Shown here: piece after piece, positions 34,612 through 43,264 of the stretch
Layout of the letters: each line of letters opens with the position of its first letter
How positions within the stretch are numbered: position 1 is the stretch's first letter
Source of the DNA: JAKVBK01 sp022447275
Lineage (GTDB): Bacteria; Pseudomonadota; Alphaproteobacteria; Rhodobacterales; Rhodobacteraceae
Length of the DNA stretch: 64,000 nt
Assembly: GCA_047125605.1 (NCBI GenBank)
Contig: CP138932.1
Location: forward strand, 1,550,001-1,614,000
Reading direction: 5' to 3'
Program-made: the position numbers and the translations under genes
The notes under the pieces: generated by a model
The model's database searches: none
What the model saw: the letters and a program-made list of their open reading frames with translations, nothing else
What the model was told of the DNA's origin: nothing

Positions 34612-35892
34612 TTACGGATGTACCGCGGACTGAAGAAACTGAGACAGAACCGAAATAGCCAACCCCATGTCATCTGCCGAAGCGAACTCTTCCGGTTTGT
34701 GGCTGACACCTGCCCGACATCGCACGAATAGCATTGCTATCGGGCACAGGTCTGCCATCGCCGAAGCATCATGCGTCGCGCCTGAAGGTAAGAAAAGGGA
34801 ATGAGAACCCATAGCGGCAATTCCCTGCGCAAGTGACTTGGACAAATCATCAGCACAAGGCTGCGCCACCTGCGCATACGTTTTTTGGACGTTGCATGTC
34901 AGCTCGCGCCGTAAGGCTTGCATCTGAACGAATTTGTGCAGCGCTTTTCCCGCGTCTTGACGTGTTTGATCATTGGGGGAACGAAACTCGGCAGTCAGAG
35001 TGACTTGGCTCGGAACCGCGTTGACGACATTTGGCGACACGTCAAGGTTGCCAACGGTTGCGCGCAGGCCCGGCGTCGATTGTCCTAAGCGTTCAACCTC
35101 AGTGACAATTTCCGCCGCTCCAACTAGGGCATCGCGCCGTCCGAGCATCGGCAATGTCCCTGCGTGGCCAGTCTCGCCGATAAGTTCGATCCTGTGCCGC
35201 TCAATGCCGCAGATGGCAGTAACGACCCCTAAGGCCTTCTCGGCCTGTTCGAGAACTGGCCCCTGTTCAATGTGTGTTTCAACAAAGCCAATCACGTCAC
35301 TTGGGTGTCGCGCGAGTTTTTCAATCCGGTCTGGGTTCAGCCCGAATGCTGCCATCGCATCCCAAATTGTGATGCCTTGGGAGTCTTGCATCGTTAGGAC
35401 AGAAGCATCGAATGTTCCCGCCAATGCACGCGAACCAACCAGAGCCGTGGGAAACCGAATGCCTTCTTCATCGGCAAAAACCAGCACCTCTACCGAGAAG
35501 GGCAGTTCAATGCCCTCTGTCTGAAGCTTTTCGATTGCCAGCAGTGGAAGAACAGCACCCATTATGCCGTCATATGCACCGCCGTGGCGCACTGAGTCTT
35601 GATGGGACCCTGTCAGCAAGGTTTTTGCGCCCAGCGGTCCCTCCAGCCGGCCGACCAAAGTGCCTGCATCGTCGAGGGTGACGGTAAGGCCAATCTGTTC
35701 CATGCGGGCCTTGAGCAGGTCGATTGCCAGCCTGTGTTCCGGTGTAAATGGAAGTCGTGTCACGCCGGCTCCCTGCTCAGAGCAAGCGGACAAATCGTTC
35801 AGCAGGCTTTCGGCACGCGCCCCCCAATCAATCAAGGATGCGCTCCCTGTCAGAGACCACGGGAACTTGCTGGGTCCAGCGAGCATAGTCAC
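34612..35892 (-). CDS. M20-family Zn-dependent amidohydrolase (N-carbamoyl-amino-acid / allantoate hydrolase type)
   Basis: Binuclear-metal amidohydrolase, up to 426 residues. Metal ligands and motifs visible are GSHQDSVRHGGAYDGIMG near residues 94-111 (His, Asp), VFADEEGIRF (Glu), VETHIEQGPVLE (His), SGATHDASAM and GVSHKPEE. This set is typical of allantoate amidohydrolase, ureidoglycolate hydrolase and N-carbamoyl-L-amino acid hydrolase, which cannot be told apart here. The start overlaps the DUF1028 gene by about 65 bp; a shorter start, for example a TTG near 35835, is possible. The two are co-transcribed opposite to a peptide-type transporter, suggesting hydrolysis of an imported amide. 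Confidence 0.88.
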   Translation of the reverse strand: MTMLAGPSKFPWSLTGSASLIDWGARAESLLNDLSACSEQGAGVTRLPFTPEHRLAIDLLKARMEQIGLTVTLDDAGTLVGRLEGPLGAKTLLTGSHQDSVRHGGAYDGIMGAVLPLLAIEKLQTEGIELPFSVEVLVFADEEGIRFPTALVGSRALAGTFDASVLTMQDSQGITIWDAMAAFGLNPDRIEKLARHPSDVIGFVETHIEQGPVLEQAEKALGVVTAICGIERHRIELIGETGHAGTLPMLGRRDALVGAAEIVTEVERLGQSTPGLRATVGNLDVSPNVVNAVPSQVTLTAEFRSPNDQTRQDAGKALHKFVQMQALRRELTCNVQKTYAQVAQPCADDLSKSLAQGIAAMGSHSLFLPSGATHDASAMADLCPIAMLFVRCRAGVSHKPEEFASADDMGLAISVLSQFLQSAVHP

Positions 35893-36493
35893 CGGATGTA
35901 GCCCTTTCCAAGAGCGTCTCTAGCGCAGCAATAGGATTGTCGGCGTGATGGTCGATCCGCAAGGTTAGGGGCGGACGGTCGGGGTGAAGGACAAGCAACG
36001 CCGCCGACAGCAAACCTCGGAAATCGCCGCCAGCATGATGTGCTGCTTTAAGGGCTCCGACCAAGCGTCTTTCGAAAACATCACCTGAAGCAGTGAACGC
36101 GGTGACCATCGCGCTTAGAACAGCTTCGGTGCCCAACATGTTGCCTGACACGATCCCATCAGGAAAAGTCAGGCTGCCTTTTGCTCCTTCGTTCTTATCG
36201 CCAGTGTACGCTGCGGATTTACCCAGAGGACTCATTGCCGCCAACTGCCGATAATCGCGCCCACTGTCCAACGCTGTTACTTCCCTTACGGAATGTTCGG
36301 GTGCAGTACCTTCGCGCATGTGCTGCAAGACATCCTCGCCCCAAAATGTAGAGGGCACAGCCCCTTGACTGGCGGACATCCCGGCCGACAGGTCACCGCG
36401 CAAAACCCAACCCCCTACGCAAAGGCTACCGGTTGCTGCGGCCCCACCAATAGCGCCCGTTTCTGGGTCACGTGCAAGAATCGAAAAAGTCAT
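35828..36493 (-). CDS. DUF1028 family protein (Ntn-hydrolase-like)
   Basis: Protein of 221 residues matching DUF1028: it begins MTFSILARDPETGAIGGAAATGS and contains ASQGAVPSTFWGEDVLQ, VSGNMLGTEAVLSAM near residue 116 and DFRGLLSAALLVLHPD. The fold is related to N-terminal nucleophile hydrolases and a Ser/Thr nucleophile may be freed by processing, but activity is not established. These genes often neighbour amidohydrolases and peptide transporters, as here. It is the first gene of the minus-strand pair; its start lies 27 bp from the nearer of two palindromic boxes in the divergent promoter region. Confidence 0.9.
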   Translation of the reverse strand: MTFSILARDPETGAIGGAAATGSLCVGGWVLRGDLSAGMSASQGAVPSTFWGEDVLQHMREGTAPEHSVREVTALDSGRDYRQLAAMSPLGKSAAYTGDKNEGAKGSLTFPDGIVSGNMLGTEAVLSAMVTAFTASGDVFERRLVGALKAAHHAGGDFRGLLSAALLVLHPDRPPLTLRIDHHADNPIAALETLLERATSGDYARWTQQVPVVSDRERILD

Positions 36494-36519
36494 GTCCTAC
36501 CCTTAATCACCATCCATTC

Positions 36520-36535
36520 ATTTATCATGATAAAT
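36520..36535. promoter_or_regulatory. Perfect 16-bp palindrome, probable GntR operator (left)
   Basis: ATTTATCATGATAAAT, a perfect palindrome repeated at 36547-36562. It lies 27 bp from the DUF1028 start in the divergent promoter region. The cassette's own FadR-type GntR protein is the likely binder. Confidence 0.75.
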
Positions 36536-36546
36536 TGACGATTGCA

Positions 36547-36562
36547 ATTTATCATGATAAAT
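36547..36562. promoter_or_regulatory. Perfect 16-bp palindrome, probable GntR operator (right)
   Basis: Identical to the left box, 27 bp centre to centre, and 30 bp before the binding-protein start. Two identical boxes between divergent genes are typical of local repressor control. Confidence 0.75.
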
Positions 36563-36591
36563 CTCCCTTCAGAAAACCAACTGGGAGACCA

Positions 36592-38172
36592 ATGATGACG
36601 CTAATTTCCTGGACCCGAAGGGGCTTGGTCGCTGCCGCGGGAGCTGCTTTTGTGCTGAGCAGCTTTGCTGCGCCGGCCACCGCACAAACGCCGCCAGGCG
36701 TGCTGATTGTAGGCCAGATCGCTGAACCGAAATCGCTCGATCCTGCGGCCGTCACCGCTGTGAACGATTTCCGGATTCTCGTGAATCTTTACGAGGGACT
36801 GACCCGCTACAAGTCTGGCACCTTGGAAGTGGAGCCTGCTCTCGCTACCGAGTGGGACATCAGCGAGGATGGGACTGAGTACACCTTCACGCTACGCGAC
36901 GGAGTGACTTTTCACGACGGCACCCCATTCAACGCAACAGCAGTGAAGTTCAATTTTGATCGGATGCTGGACGATCAGCATCCTTATCACGACACCGGAC
37001 CGTTCCCATTATCCTTCTTCTTCAGCGCTGTTGAGTCGACCGAGGTGGTCGATGATATGACTGTGAAATTTACGCTGAACGCGCCCTATGCGCCATTTCT
37101 GTCAAATCTCGCTTACCCCACCGGCCTCATGGTGTCGCCCGCCGCTGTTGAAGCAAATGGAAAGGAATACGGTCGTAATCCTGTCGGCACCGGACCGTTT
37201 AAGTTCGCGGAATGGCGTTCGAACGAAGCTGTGGTTGTTGAACGCCACGACGGCTATTGGGGTGAGACTGCGGGCACACAGGCCGTTGTCTTCCGCCCGA
37301 TTACAGATGCCAACACGCGCGTTGCCGAAATGTTGGCAGGGGGCATCGACATGATGGTTGAAGTGCCACCGACGTCACTGGGCCAGTTTTCAGGGGATGG
37401 TTTCAGTGTGGCAGAGCAAGCGGGCCCTCATGTTTGGTTCCTAATCCTGAACGCAAAAGAAGGCCCATTTGCTGACAAGCGTGTTCGTCAGGCTGCGAAC
37501 TATGCGATCAACAAAGAAGCGATTGTGAATGACGTGCTTGAAGGCACGGCCAGCGTTGCGGCTGGTCCAACACCGCCCGCATTTGCTTGGGCCTACAACG
37601 AAGCACTGGATCCCTATCCTTACGACCCGGAAAAGGCAAAAGCGCTGATCTCTGAAGCTGGCGCAGACGGCGCAGAGCTGACGTTCTATGTCACCGAAGG
37701 CGGTTCGGGTATGCTTGATCCTGTTCCGATGGGAACAGCCATTCAAGCCGACCTGCAGGCCGTTGGTTTTGACGTAAAGATCGAGACCTATGAATGGAAC
37801 ACCTTCCTTGGAAAAGTGAACCCTGGGCTGGAGGGCAAGGCGGACATGGCTGAAATGGCATGGATGACCAATGACCCAGATACTTTGCCTTATCTGGCGC
37901 TGCGGTCTGAGGCATGGCCTGACAAGGGTGGTTTCAACTCAGGCTATTATGCTAACCCAAAAGTGGACGAGCTCTTGGAAGCGGCTCGAACAGCGACCGA
38001 CCAAGACGAACGCGCGCAGCTCTACCGCGAAATGCAAGAGATTGTGCAGGAGGATGCGCCATGGGTCTTTGTCGCGAATTGGAAGCAGAACGCAGTGATC
38101 AATGACCGTGTGCAGAATTTCGGACTTGAGCCGTCATTCCTGTTGAACCTGCAAGGCGTTGTGAAAAACTAA
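36592..38172 (+). CDS. Peptide/nickel-type ABC transporter substrate-binding protein (family 5)
   Basis: Periplasmic binding protein of 526 residues. The signal peptide includes RRGLVAAAGAAFVLSSFAA with a likely cut after ATA. Family-5 motifs include EPKSLDPAAVTAVNDFRILVN (shown in part: EPKSLDPA), LATEWDISEDGTEYTFTLRDGV region, FHDGTPFNA, NPVGTGPFKF and DKRVRQAANYAINKEAI. The ATG at 36592 follows CTGGGAG. It leads the transporter operon and is divergent from DUF1028 across twin palindromes. Ligands of this family range from oligopeptides to glutathione and opines; neighbours suggest an amide-containing small molecule. Confidence 0.92.
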   Translation: MMTLISWTRRGLVAAAGAAFVLSSFAAPATAQTPPGVLIVGQIAEPKSLDPAAVTAVNDFRILVNLYEGLTRYKSGTLEVEPALATEWDISEDGTEYTFTLRDGVTFHDGTPFNATAVKFNFDRMLDDQHPYHDTGPFPLSFFFSAVESTEVVDDMTVKFTLNAPYAPFLSNLAYPTGLMVSPAAVEANGKEYGRNPVGTGPFKFAEWRSNEAVVVERHDGYWGETAGTQAVVFRPITDANTRVAEMLAGGIDMMVEVPPTSLGQFSGDGFSVAEQAGPHVWFLILNAKEGPFADKRVRQAANYAINKEAIVNDVLEGTASVAAGPTPPAFAWAYNEALDPYPYDPEKAKALISEAGADGAELTFYVTEGGSGMLDPVPMGTAIQADLQAVGFDVKIETYEWNTFLGKVNPGLEGKADMAEMAWMTNDPDTLPYLALRSEAWPDKGGFNSGYYANPKVDELLEAARTATDQDERAQLYREMQEIVQEDAPWVFVANWKQNAVINDRVQNFGLEPSFLLNLQGVVKN

Positions 38173-38182
38173 ACCCTATTAA

Positions 38183-38208
38183 TCCGGGGCCGCTCTGGCG
38201 GCCCCGGA
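38183..38208 (+). terminator. Hairpin after binding-protein gene, probable attenuator
   Basis: Perfect 11-bp stem (TCCGGGGCCGC with GCGGCCCCGGA) and TCTG loop, 10 bp after the stop and before the permease. It lacks a T-run, so partial termination or mRNA stabilisation is likely. Confidence 0.65.
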
Positions 38209-38230
38209 CCGAACTTTGCTAAGGGCATCG

Positions 38231-39178
38231 ATGGGCGGCTACATCCTTAAACGTCTCATATCGGCGATCCCCGTCCTTCTGGGAATTACGATCATTGTTT
38301 TCTTTATTATGTCGCTTATCCCGGGCGATCCGGCGACAGCGATACTCGGCTCCTATGCGACGCCTGAAAATGTAGAAAAACTTAATCGCGATCTCGGGCT
38401 CGATAAGCCGGTAGTTCAAAGATACTTCATCTGGCTGGGCAACATGCTGACCGGTGACTTTGGGCGTTCTTTTTCGCTCAATCGACCGGTAATCGATGAA
38501 GTGCTGGAGCGCTTTAATGCAACACTCATCCTCGCGGGCACAGCGTTTGCACTGTGCTCAGTGTTCGGCATTCTAGCGGGCGTTTTTTCAGCTGCACGGC
38601 AATTCGGGCTCGCGGATAAAGTCATCACCTTTGTCGTGCTGATCGGTATCTCTGTGCCGTCATTCTTCCTTGGGATGATGATGATCTTGTTGTTCGCAGT
38701 AAATCTGCGTTGGCTGCCAGTCTCGGGTATGTATTCGATCTATGGCGGTGGGGATCTTCCGGATTTGATAGATCATCTCATTATGCCTGCGCTGGCGCTG
38801 GCGGCAGTGGCGACCGGTGTGATTGCCCGGCTTGCACGCTCGGCGATGCTGGAAGTCCTTCGACAAGACTATATCCGAACCGCGCGTGCCAAAGGAGTGC
38901 CTGAGCGGCAAGTGATCATGCGGCATGCGCTGCGCGCTACTATGGTTTCGATCATTCCTGTACTCGGCATCCAGGCAGGGTTCGTTCTGTCGGGGGCGGT
39001 CTATATTGAGATCGTCTTTCAATGGCCCGGCGTCGGTCGCATGTTGGTTGATGCGATCCTCAAACGCGATCTGTTGCTTGTGCAAGGTGGCGTCGTTTTT
39101 GTGGCGGCCTGCTACGTGCTGTTCAATATTTTGGTGGACGTCGCGCAAAGTCTGCTCGATCCAAGGATCAAGACGTGA
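38231..39178 (+). CDS. Peptide-type ABC transporter permease (DppB-like)
   Basis: Inner-membrane permease of 315 residues. It starts MGGYILKRLISAIPVLLGIT, and the ATG at 38231 has TAAGGG upstream. DppB/GsiC features are FIMSLIPGDPATAILG, the LGLDKPVVQRYFIWLGN periplasmic loop near residues 60-75, and the cytoplasmic EAA loop VLRQDYIRTARAKGVPERQVI. Six helices fit the family. Its stop overlaps the GTG of the following gene (GTGA), so translation is probably coupled. Confidence 0.92.
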   Translation: MGGYILKRLISAIPVLLGITIIVFFIMSLIPGDPATAILGSYATPENVEKLNRDLGLDKPVVQRYFIWLGNMLTGDFGRSFSLNRPVIDEVLERFNATLILAGTAFALCSVFGILAGVFSAARQFGLADKVITFVVLIGISVPSFFLGMMMILLFAVNLRWLPVSGMYSIYGGGDLPDLIDHLIMPALALAAVATGVIARLARSAMLEVLRQDYIRTARAKGVPERQVIMRHALRATMVSIIPVLGIQAGFVLSGAVYIEIVFQWPGVGRMLVDAILKRDLLLVQGGVVFVAACYVLFNILVDVAQSLLDPRIKT

Positions 39179-41040
39179 AGCTTTTTTTCAAACTGCTGTT
39201 TCGCAACCGACTTGCGGCTTTAGGGGCCGTGGTTCTGGGAGCAATTCTGCTCTTGGTGATCATCACGCCGCTCCTGCCTCTGCAAGACCCGGATGCCACC
39301 GCCACTGCAGATCGCTTTAAACGTCCCTTTAGCGAAGGTCACGTCCTTGGCACAGATCACCTCGGGCGTGATCTTTTGAGCCGCCTCTTGTACGGAACAC
39401 GCCTATCGCTGGCAGTTGGTTTCGCGGCTGCGCTGATCGCCGCCACCCTTGGTTCAGGCATAGGGATCGTGGCAGGGTATTTTGGTGGGCGCATCGACAA
39501 TATCATCATGCGCGGCGTCGATATGCTCATGGCCTTTCCATACATTCTGCTTGCGCTGGCCATTGTAGCCGCCCTCGGGCCAGGTTTGATGAACGCCCTC
39601 ATTGCGGTTGCTGCGGTCAACGTACCCTTCTTCGCCCGGAATATAAGGGGTATCACGGTGGGCCTTGCTGGCCGTGAATTCATTGATGCTGCGCGCCTTG
39701 CAGGAATGGGACATACACGGATCATCCTGAGTGAACTCCTCCCTAATGTCTTGCCGGTCATTGTGATCGCTATGTCAACAACCGTTGGCTGGATGATTTT
39801 AGAAACCGCAGGCCTGAGCTTTCTCGGCCTGGGCTCGCAACCGCCGCAAGCTGATCTCGGCTCAATGCTGGGTGAGGCGCGGTCGTCGATCATCTCACAC
39901 CCGCATACTTCGGTTGTACCAGGGGTTATGATTTTCTTGATCGTTATGTCCATCAACCTGCTTGGCGACGGGGTGCGGGATGCGCTTGACCCGCGATTAC
40001 GTTCAGGCGCCCTTTCGCGCCCAAGGGCGATGACTGTCGTCGATCGCGTCGGCAGTATTCCGCAAGCAACCGATGACCTTCTGGCCATCCAAAACCTTGA
40101 AACTGAATTCCATGTTGAAGATCGGATTTACAAGGCAGTCGGAGGTGTGTCGCTCGCTGTCGAGGCTGGAGAATGCTTGGGCATAATAGGCGAAAGCGGG
40201 TCCGGTAAATCTGTGACAGCGCTTTCCGTCATGGGCCTCGTTGCTTCGCCACCAGGTGTCATTAAAGGCGGCGCAGTGCGCTTCCAAGGCACAGATCTGA
40301 TTGGCGCACCTTACGAAACGCTTCGCCGATTGCGCGGTGACAGGGTGGCCTACATATTCCAAGACCCGCTATCCACGTTGCACCCGCTCTATCGTATCGG
40401 TGACCAATTATCTGAAGCGATCCAATCACATCATAAACTCACGCGTGCTGAGGCCCGTAAAAAGGCCATTCAATTGCTCAAAGATGTTCGCTTCCCAAAC
40501 GCCGAAGCTAGGCTGGACAGCTATCCACACGAAATATCTGGCGGCATGCGACAGCGAGTGGGCATTGCAATGGCACTGGCGAATGAGCCTGACGTGATCA
40601 TTGCAGATGAACCCACAACCGCCTTGGATGTAACTGTTCAGGCGCAGATCCTATCGCTGCTCGACGACCTGCGCCGCGCGCGAGGATTGGCTATTATCTT
40701 CATTACCCATGACTTCGGTGTTGTCGCGCAGCTTTGTGAAAAGGTGGCCGTCATGTACGCGGGACGCATCGTTGAAGAAGGCCCCACAAAATCAGTGCTG
40801 CAAGCACCCGCACATCCGTACACGAAACGTCTGATTGCCTGCGTGCCCGAACTTGGCGCAGGACGTCGCGAACTACCTTCCATCCCAGGCTTGCCGCCAG
40901 TCGTCGACAATCTTCCAAAGGGATGTGCCTTTGCCCCCCGCTGTGAAAAAGCGAAAGAAAGTTGCCACTCAGGAGAGGTTTGCCTTCGTGGTATGGGGCC
41001 TCGGTCGGTACGCTGTCTCTTCCCTGAGGAGGCCGGGTGA
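39175..41040 (+). CDS. Fused peptide-type ABC permease and ATPase (DppC-DppD)
   Basis: Single frame of 621 residues joining two normally separate subunits. Residues 1 to about 275 are a DppC-type permease with LGTDHLGRDLLSRLLYG and the EAA loop EFIDAARLAGMGHTRII. After a short linker, residues about 300-621 are a complete ATPase: Walker A GESGSGKSVT, Q-loop FQDPLSTLHPL, signature ISGGMRQRVGIAMAL, Walker B VIIADEPTTALD and the C-terminal oligopeptide-binding cysteine motif GCAFAPRCEKAKESC. It begins with GTG overlapping the upstream stop and its own stop overlaps the next gene as TGATG. Such fusions are known in this transporter family. Confidence 0.92.
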   Translation: MKLFFKLLFRNRLAALGAVVLGAILLLVIITPLLPLQDPDATATADRFKRPFSEGHVLGTDHLGRDLLSRLLYGTRLSLAVGFAAALIAATLGSGIGIVAGYFGGRIDNIIMRGVDMLMAFPYILLALAIVAALGPGLMNALIAVAAVNVPFFARNIRGITVGLAGREFIDAARLAGMGHTRIILSELLPNVLPVIVIAMSTTVGWMILETAGLSFLGLGSQPPQADLGSMLGEARSSIISHPHTSVVPGVMIFLIVMSINLLGDGVRDALDPRLRSGALSRPRAMTVVDRVGSIPQATDDLLAIQNLETEFHVEDRIYKAVGGVSLAVEAGECLGIIGESGSGKSVTALSVMGLVASPPGVIKGGAVRFQGTDLIGAPYETLRRLRGDRVAYIFQDPLSTLHPLYRIGDQLSEAIQSHHKLTRAEARKKAIQLLKDVRFPNAEARLDSYPHEISGGMRQRVGIAMALANEPDVIIADEPTTALDVTVQAQILSLLDDLRRARGLAIIFITHDFGVVAQLCEKVAVMYAGRIVEEGPTKSVLQAPAHPYTKRLIACVPELGAGRRELPSIPGLPPVVDNLPKGCAFAPRCEKAKESCHSGEVCLRGMGPRSVRCLFPEEAG

Positions 41041-41996
41041 TGCCTGCACTTAAAGTAGACAATATCGCCAAAACCTTTTCACCGAGAAAGCCGCTATTCG
41101 GTCAAGCTTCTGCGGGTGTACGTGCCGTGCAGCCTATGAGCTTTGAAGTGGCGGGCGGCGAAACTCTTGGCGTGGTTGGCGAATCTGGATGTGGCAAGTC
41201 AACGCTTGCACGGATGTTGGTGGGACTGCTGGAACCTTCACAGGGAGAAATTCAAATCGCGGGACGGCCGCTCAACACTGGAAATCCCGCGGAGTTCGGC
41301 AAGTTGATCCAGTACGTTTTTCAGGATCCGCAAAGTTCACTCAATCCGCGAAAGACGATCCGTCAGGTGATGGAAGCGCCGTTAAAGCGGTTGCACCGAA
41401 TGTCAAAACCTCAGCGCGACAAACGTATCCAAGAAATTTTTGCCCGCGTGAACCTGCGCGAAGAGTTCCTCGAGCGTTATCCACATGAGTTTTCTGGTGG
41501 TCAGGCGCAGCGTATAGGCATCGCCCGTGCGCTTGCAGCGAACCCTCAAATCATCGTCCTTGATGAGCCTGTATCAGCGTTGGATGTGTCGGTTCAGGCG
41601 CAGGTTCTAAACCTGCTCGCCGAACTGAAAAAGCAGTTTGGACTGACGTATCTCTTCATTACGCACGACCTTGCCGTGGTAGAGGCCGTCAGTGATCGGA
41701 TTATCGTGTTATATTTCGGCTCCGTTGTTGAGATCGGCAACGCCCAGCAAGTCTTTGCGAAACCCAAGCATCCGTATACAAGGTTGCTGGCAAGCAGCGC
41801 ACCAGCCGTGGGCAAACCTCTGGAGGCGCCTGAGCAAAAAGAAACGGAGCTTCCTGATCCATTGAACCCACCGCCAGGGTGCGCTTTTGCCGGCCGGTGT
41901 CCGATCGCCGCTGACATCTGCCACGCGACGGCCCCGAAACTTACCCAAATGGGAGAAGACCAACTTGCCGCCTGCCACTTCCCACTCGACGCGTGA
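41040..41996 (+). CDS. Peptide-type ABC transporter ATP-binding protein (DppF-like)
   Basis: Second ATPase, 318 residues. Motifs are Walker A GESGCGKSTLARM, Q-loop FQDPQSSLNPRKTI, signature FSGGQAQRIGIARAL, Walker B IIVLDEPVSALDVS, switch His ITHDLAVV and the C-terminal cysteine cluster GCAFAGRCPIAADIC. An in-frame GTG three bases upstream is an alternative start. The gene overlaps the fused permease-ATPase and ends seven bases before the GntR gene, so the regulator is in the same operon. Confidence 0.94.
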   Translation: MPALKVDNIAKTFSPRKPLFGQASAGVRAVQPMSFEVAGGETLGVVGESGCGKSTLARMLVGLLEPSQGEIQIAGRPLNTGNPAEFGKLIQYVFQDPQSSLNPRKTIRQVMEAPLKRLHRMSKPQRDKRIQEIFARVNLREEFLERYPHEFSGGQAQRIGIARALAANPQIIVLDEPVSALDVSVQAQVLNLLAELKKQFGLTYLFITHDLAVVEAVSDRIIVLYFGSVVEIGNAQQVFAKPKHPYTRLLASSAPAVGKPLEAPEQKETELPDPLNPPPGCAFAGRCPIAADICHATAPKLTQMGEDQLAACHFPLDA

Positions 41997-42003
41997 GCAC
42001 AAA

Positions 42004-42728
42004 ATGAGCCGACCCGTGCAGGTTGCTGAAGCAATCAAGAGTTGGGTTGTCGAGCAGGGACTGCACGCCGGAGACAGACTTCCTGGCGAGGCAGAACTGA
42101 TTGAACGGTTTGGAATGGCTAAAGGCACCATCCGAGAAGCGATGCGCGTGCTCGAAGCACAAGGTCTGATCAAAACGCGCACTGGCCCTGGGGGGGGAGC
42201 TTCGTGCACGAAGTCAGCCGTCAGCGCGCCAAAGCGTTGTTGGGAAACTATTTTTATTTCAAAGACCTGACAATCGGTGACATATACCAACTGCGCCTCA
42301 CGTTGGAGCCAGAGCTGGCTTCAACAATGGCGGGTAAGCTGTCAGAGGAAGTCCTAGAACAGCTAGAAGCAAATCTTGCAGAGTACTCCGAGCCTGCCAA
42401 AACGCTGGACGAAGAGCGGGAGCAGCACGTCGCCTCCCTACGCTTTCACGCAATCCTTGCCGAGCAAGCGAGAAATCCATTGATGGGGTTTGTTATTGAT
42501 TTCATGGTGAACCTATTGGCGGATTTGACAGTCTACAGACGCCTTTATTCACCGCCCAATATCGAGCTTTGGAAACAGGGCCGGGAGCATCAGCGGCAAC
42601 TCATTGTTGCTCTGCGCGATGGAAATGCAAACGCCGCGCGGTCGATCATGGCTGATCACATGGAAATGGCCTGGAAATTGATGCGCCAGCAAGAGGTTGA
42701 AATGGAGAACCGGTTCATTTCAGAATAG
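42004..42728 (+). pseudogene. GntR/FadR-family regulator, out of frame at a poly-G tract
   Basis: The N-terminal winged helix is encoded from the ATG at 42004: VAEAIKSWVVEQGLHAGDRLPG then FGMAKGTIREAMRVLEAQGLIKTRTGPGGG. At a run of eight G (42190-42197) the frame is lost; the FadR-type effector domain continues in another frame as FVHEVSRQRAKALLGNYFYF through to 42728. One added G gives a continuous protein of about 241 residues. Either the strain carries a null allele, the tract is phase-variable, or the base count is a sequencing error. It is the last gene of the transporter operon and the obvious candidate to bind the twin palindromes upstream. Confidence 0.8.
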
Positions 42729-43264
42729 GTCCCGCAAGGCGCTTCCTTGCAGTCGACTAACGTCTTTAACCCGAACTCAACTGAAACTGCGTCGCGAACA
42801 AATACCTGCTTTAACCAGACAGTATATGGACCGCTGAAAACGGCTCGTCCTGTGGGCCGGATCCCACCACGTTGCAGGCTTTGGTCTTTCCAAATCATTC
42901 GAGCTGATTGCTCGCGAGAGCGTGCCAAACAATGTTTCTGTCAGTCGTTGCTTGGATCGCCCAATCTATCCGGTAGTTTGCGTTAACGTCGGCAAGAGCG
43001 AGCAAAGAGCTTTACCAAAGCAACTACAGACGCCGGATAGACTGGCTGAGTGGACTGCCATGGCGAAACGAATTGCCAGTCTGTTTCTATGCGGTTTGCG
43101 TCACTCCCAACAGAAACGAGAGAACAAACGACAATTAACGGTGGAGCAAGGGGCGATGCCCCCGCTGGCTTGGCGGCCATCTCCCCGGAGTTTCAGGCCA
43201 AGATGAGGTCAGCCGGGCCTGTCCGGGCGCATGCGCCCCTGCGACAGGTTCCGCAAGCGGGGCG
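42729..43264. other. Intergenic region between GntR gene and lipA
   Basis: No gene recognised in about 536 bp; short frames lack domains. It contains the right copy of the 41-bp direct repeat (43123-43163) and probably marks the right boundary of the accessory cassette. Confidence 0.45.
43123..43163 (+). repeat. 41-bp direct repeat, right copy, with internal hairpin
   Basis: Partner of 34332-34372, 37 of 41 identical, same orientation. The GGGGCGATGCCCC end forms a hairpin located about 100 bp past the lipA stop. Confidence 0.8.
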
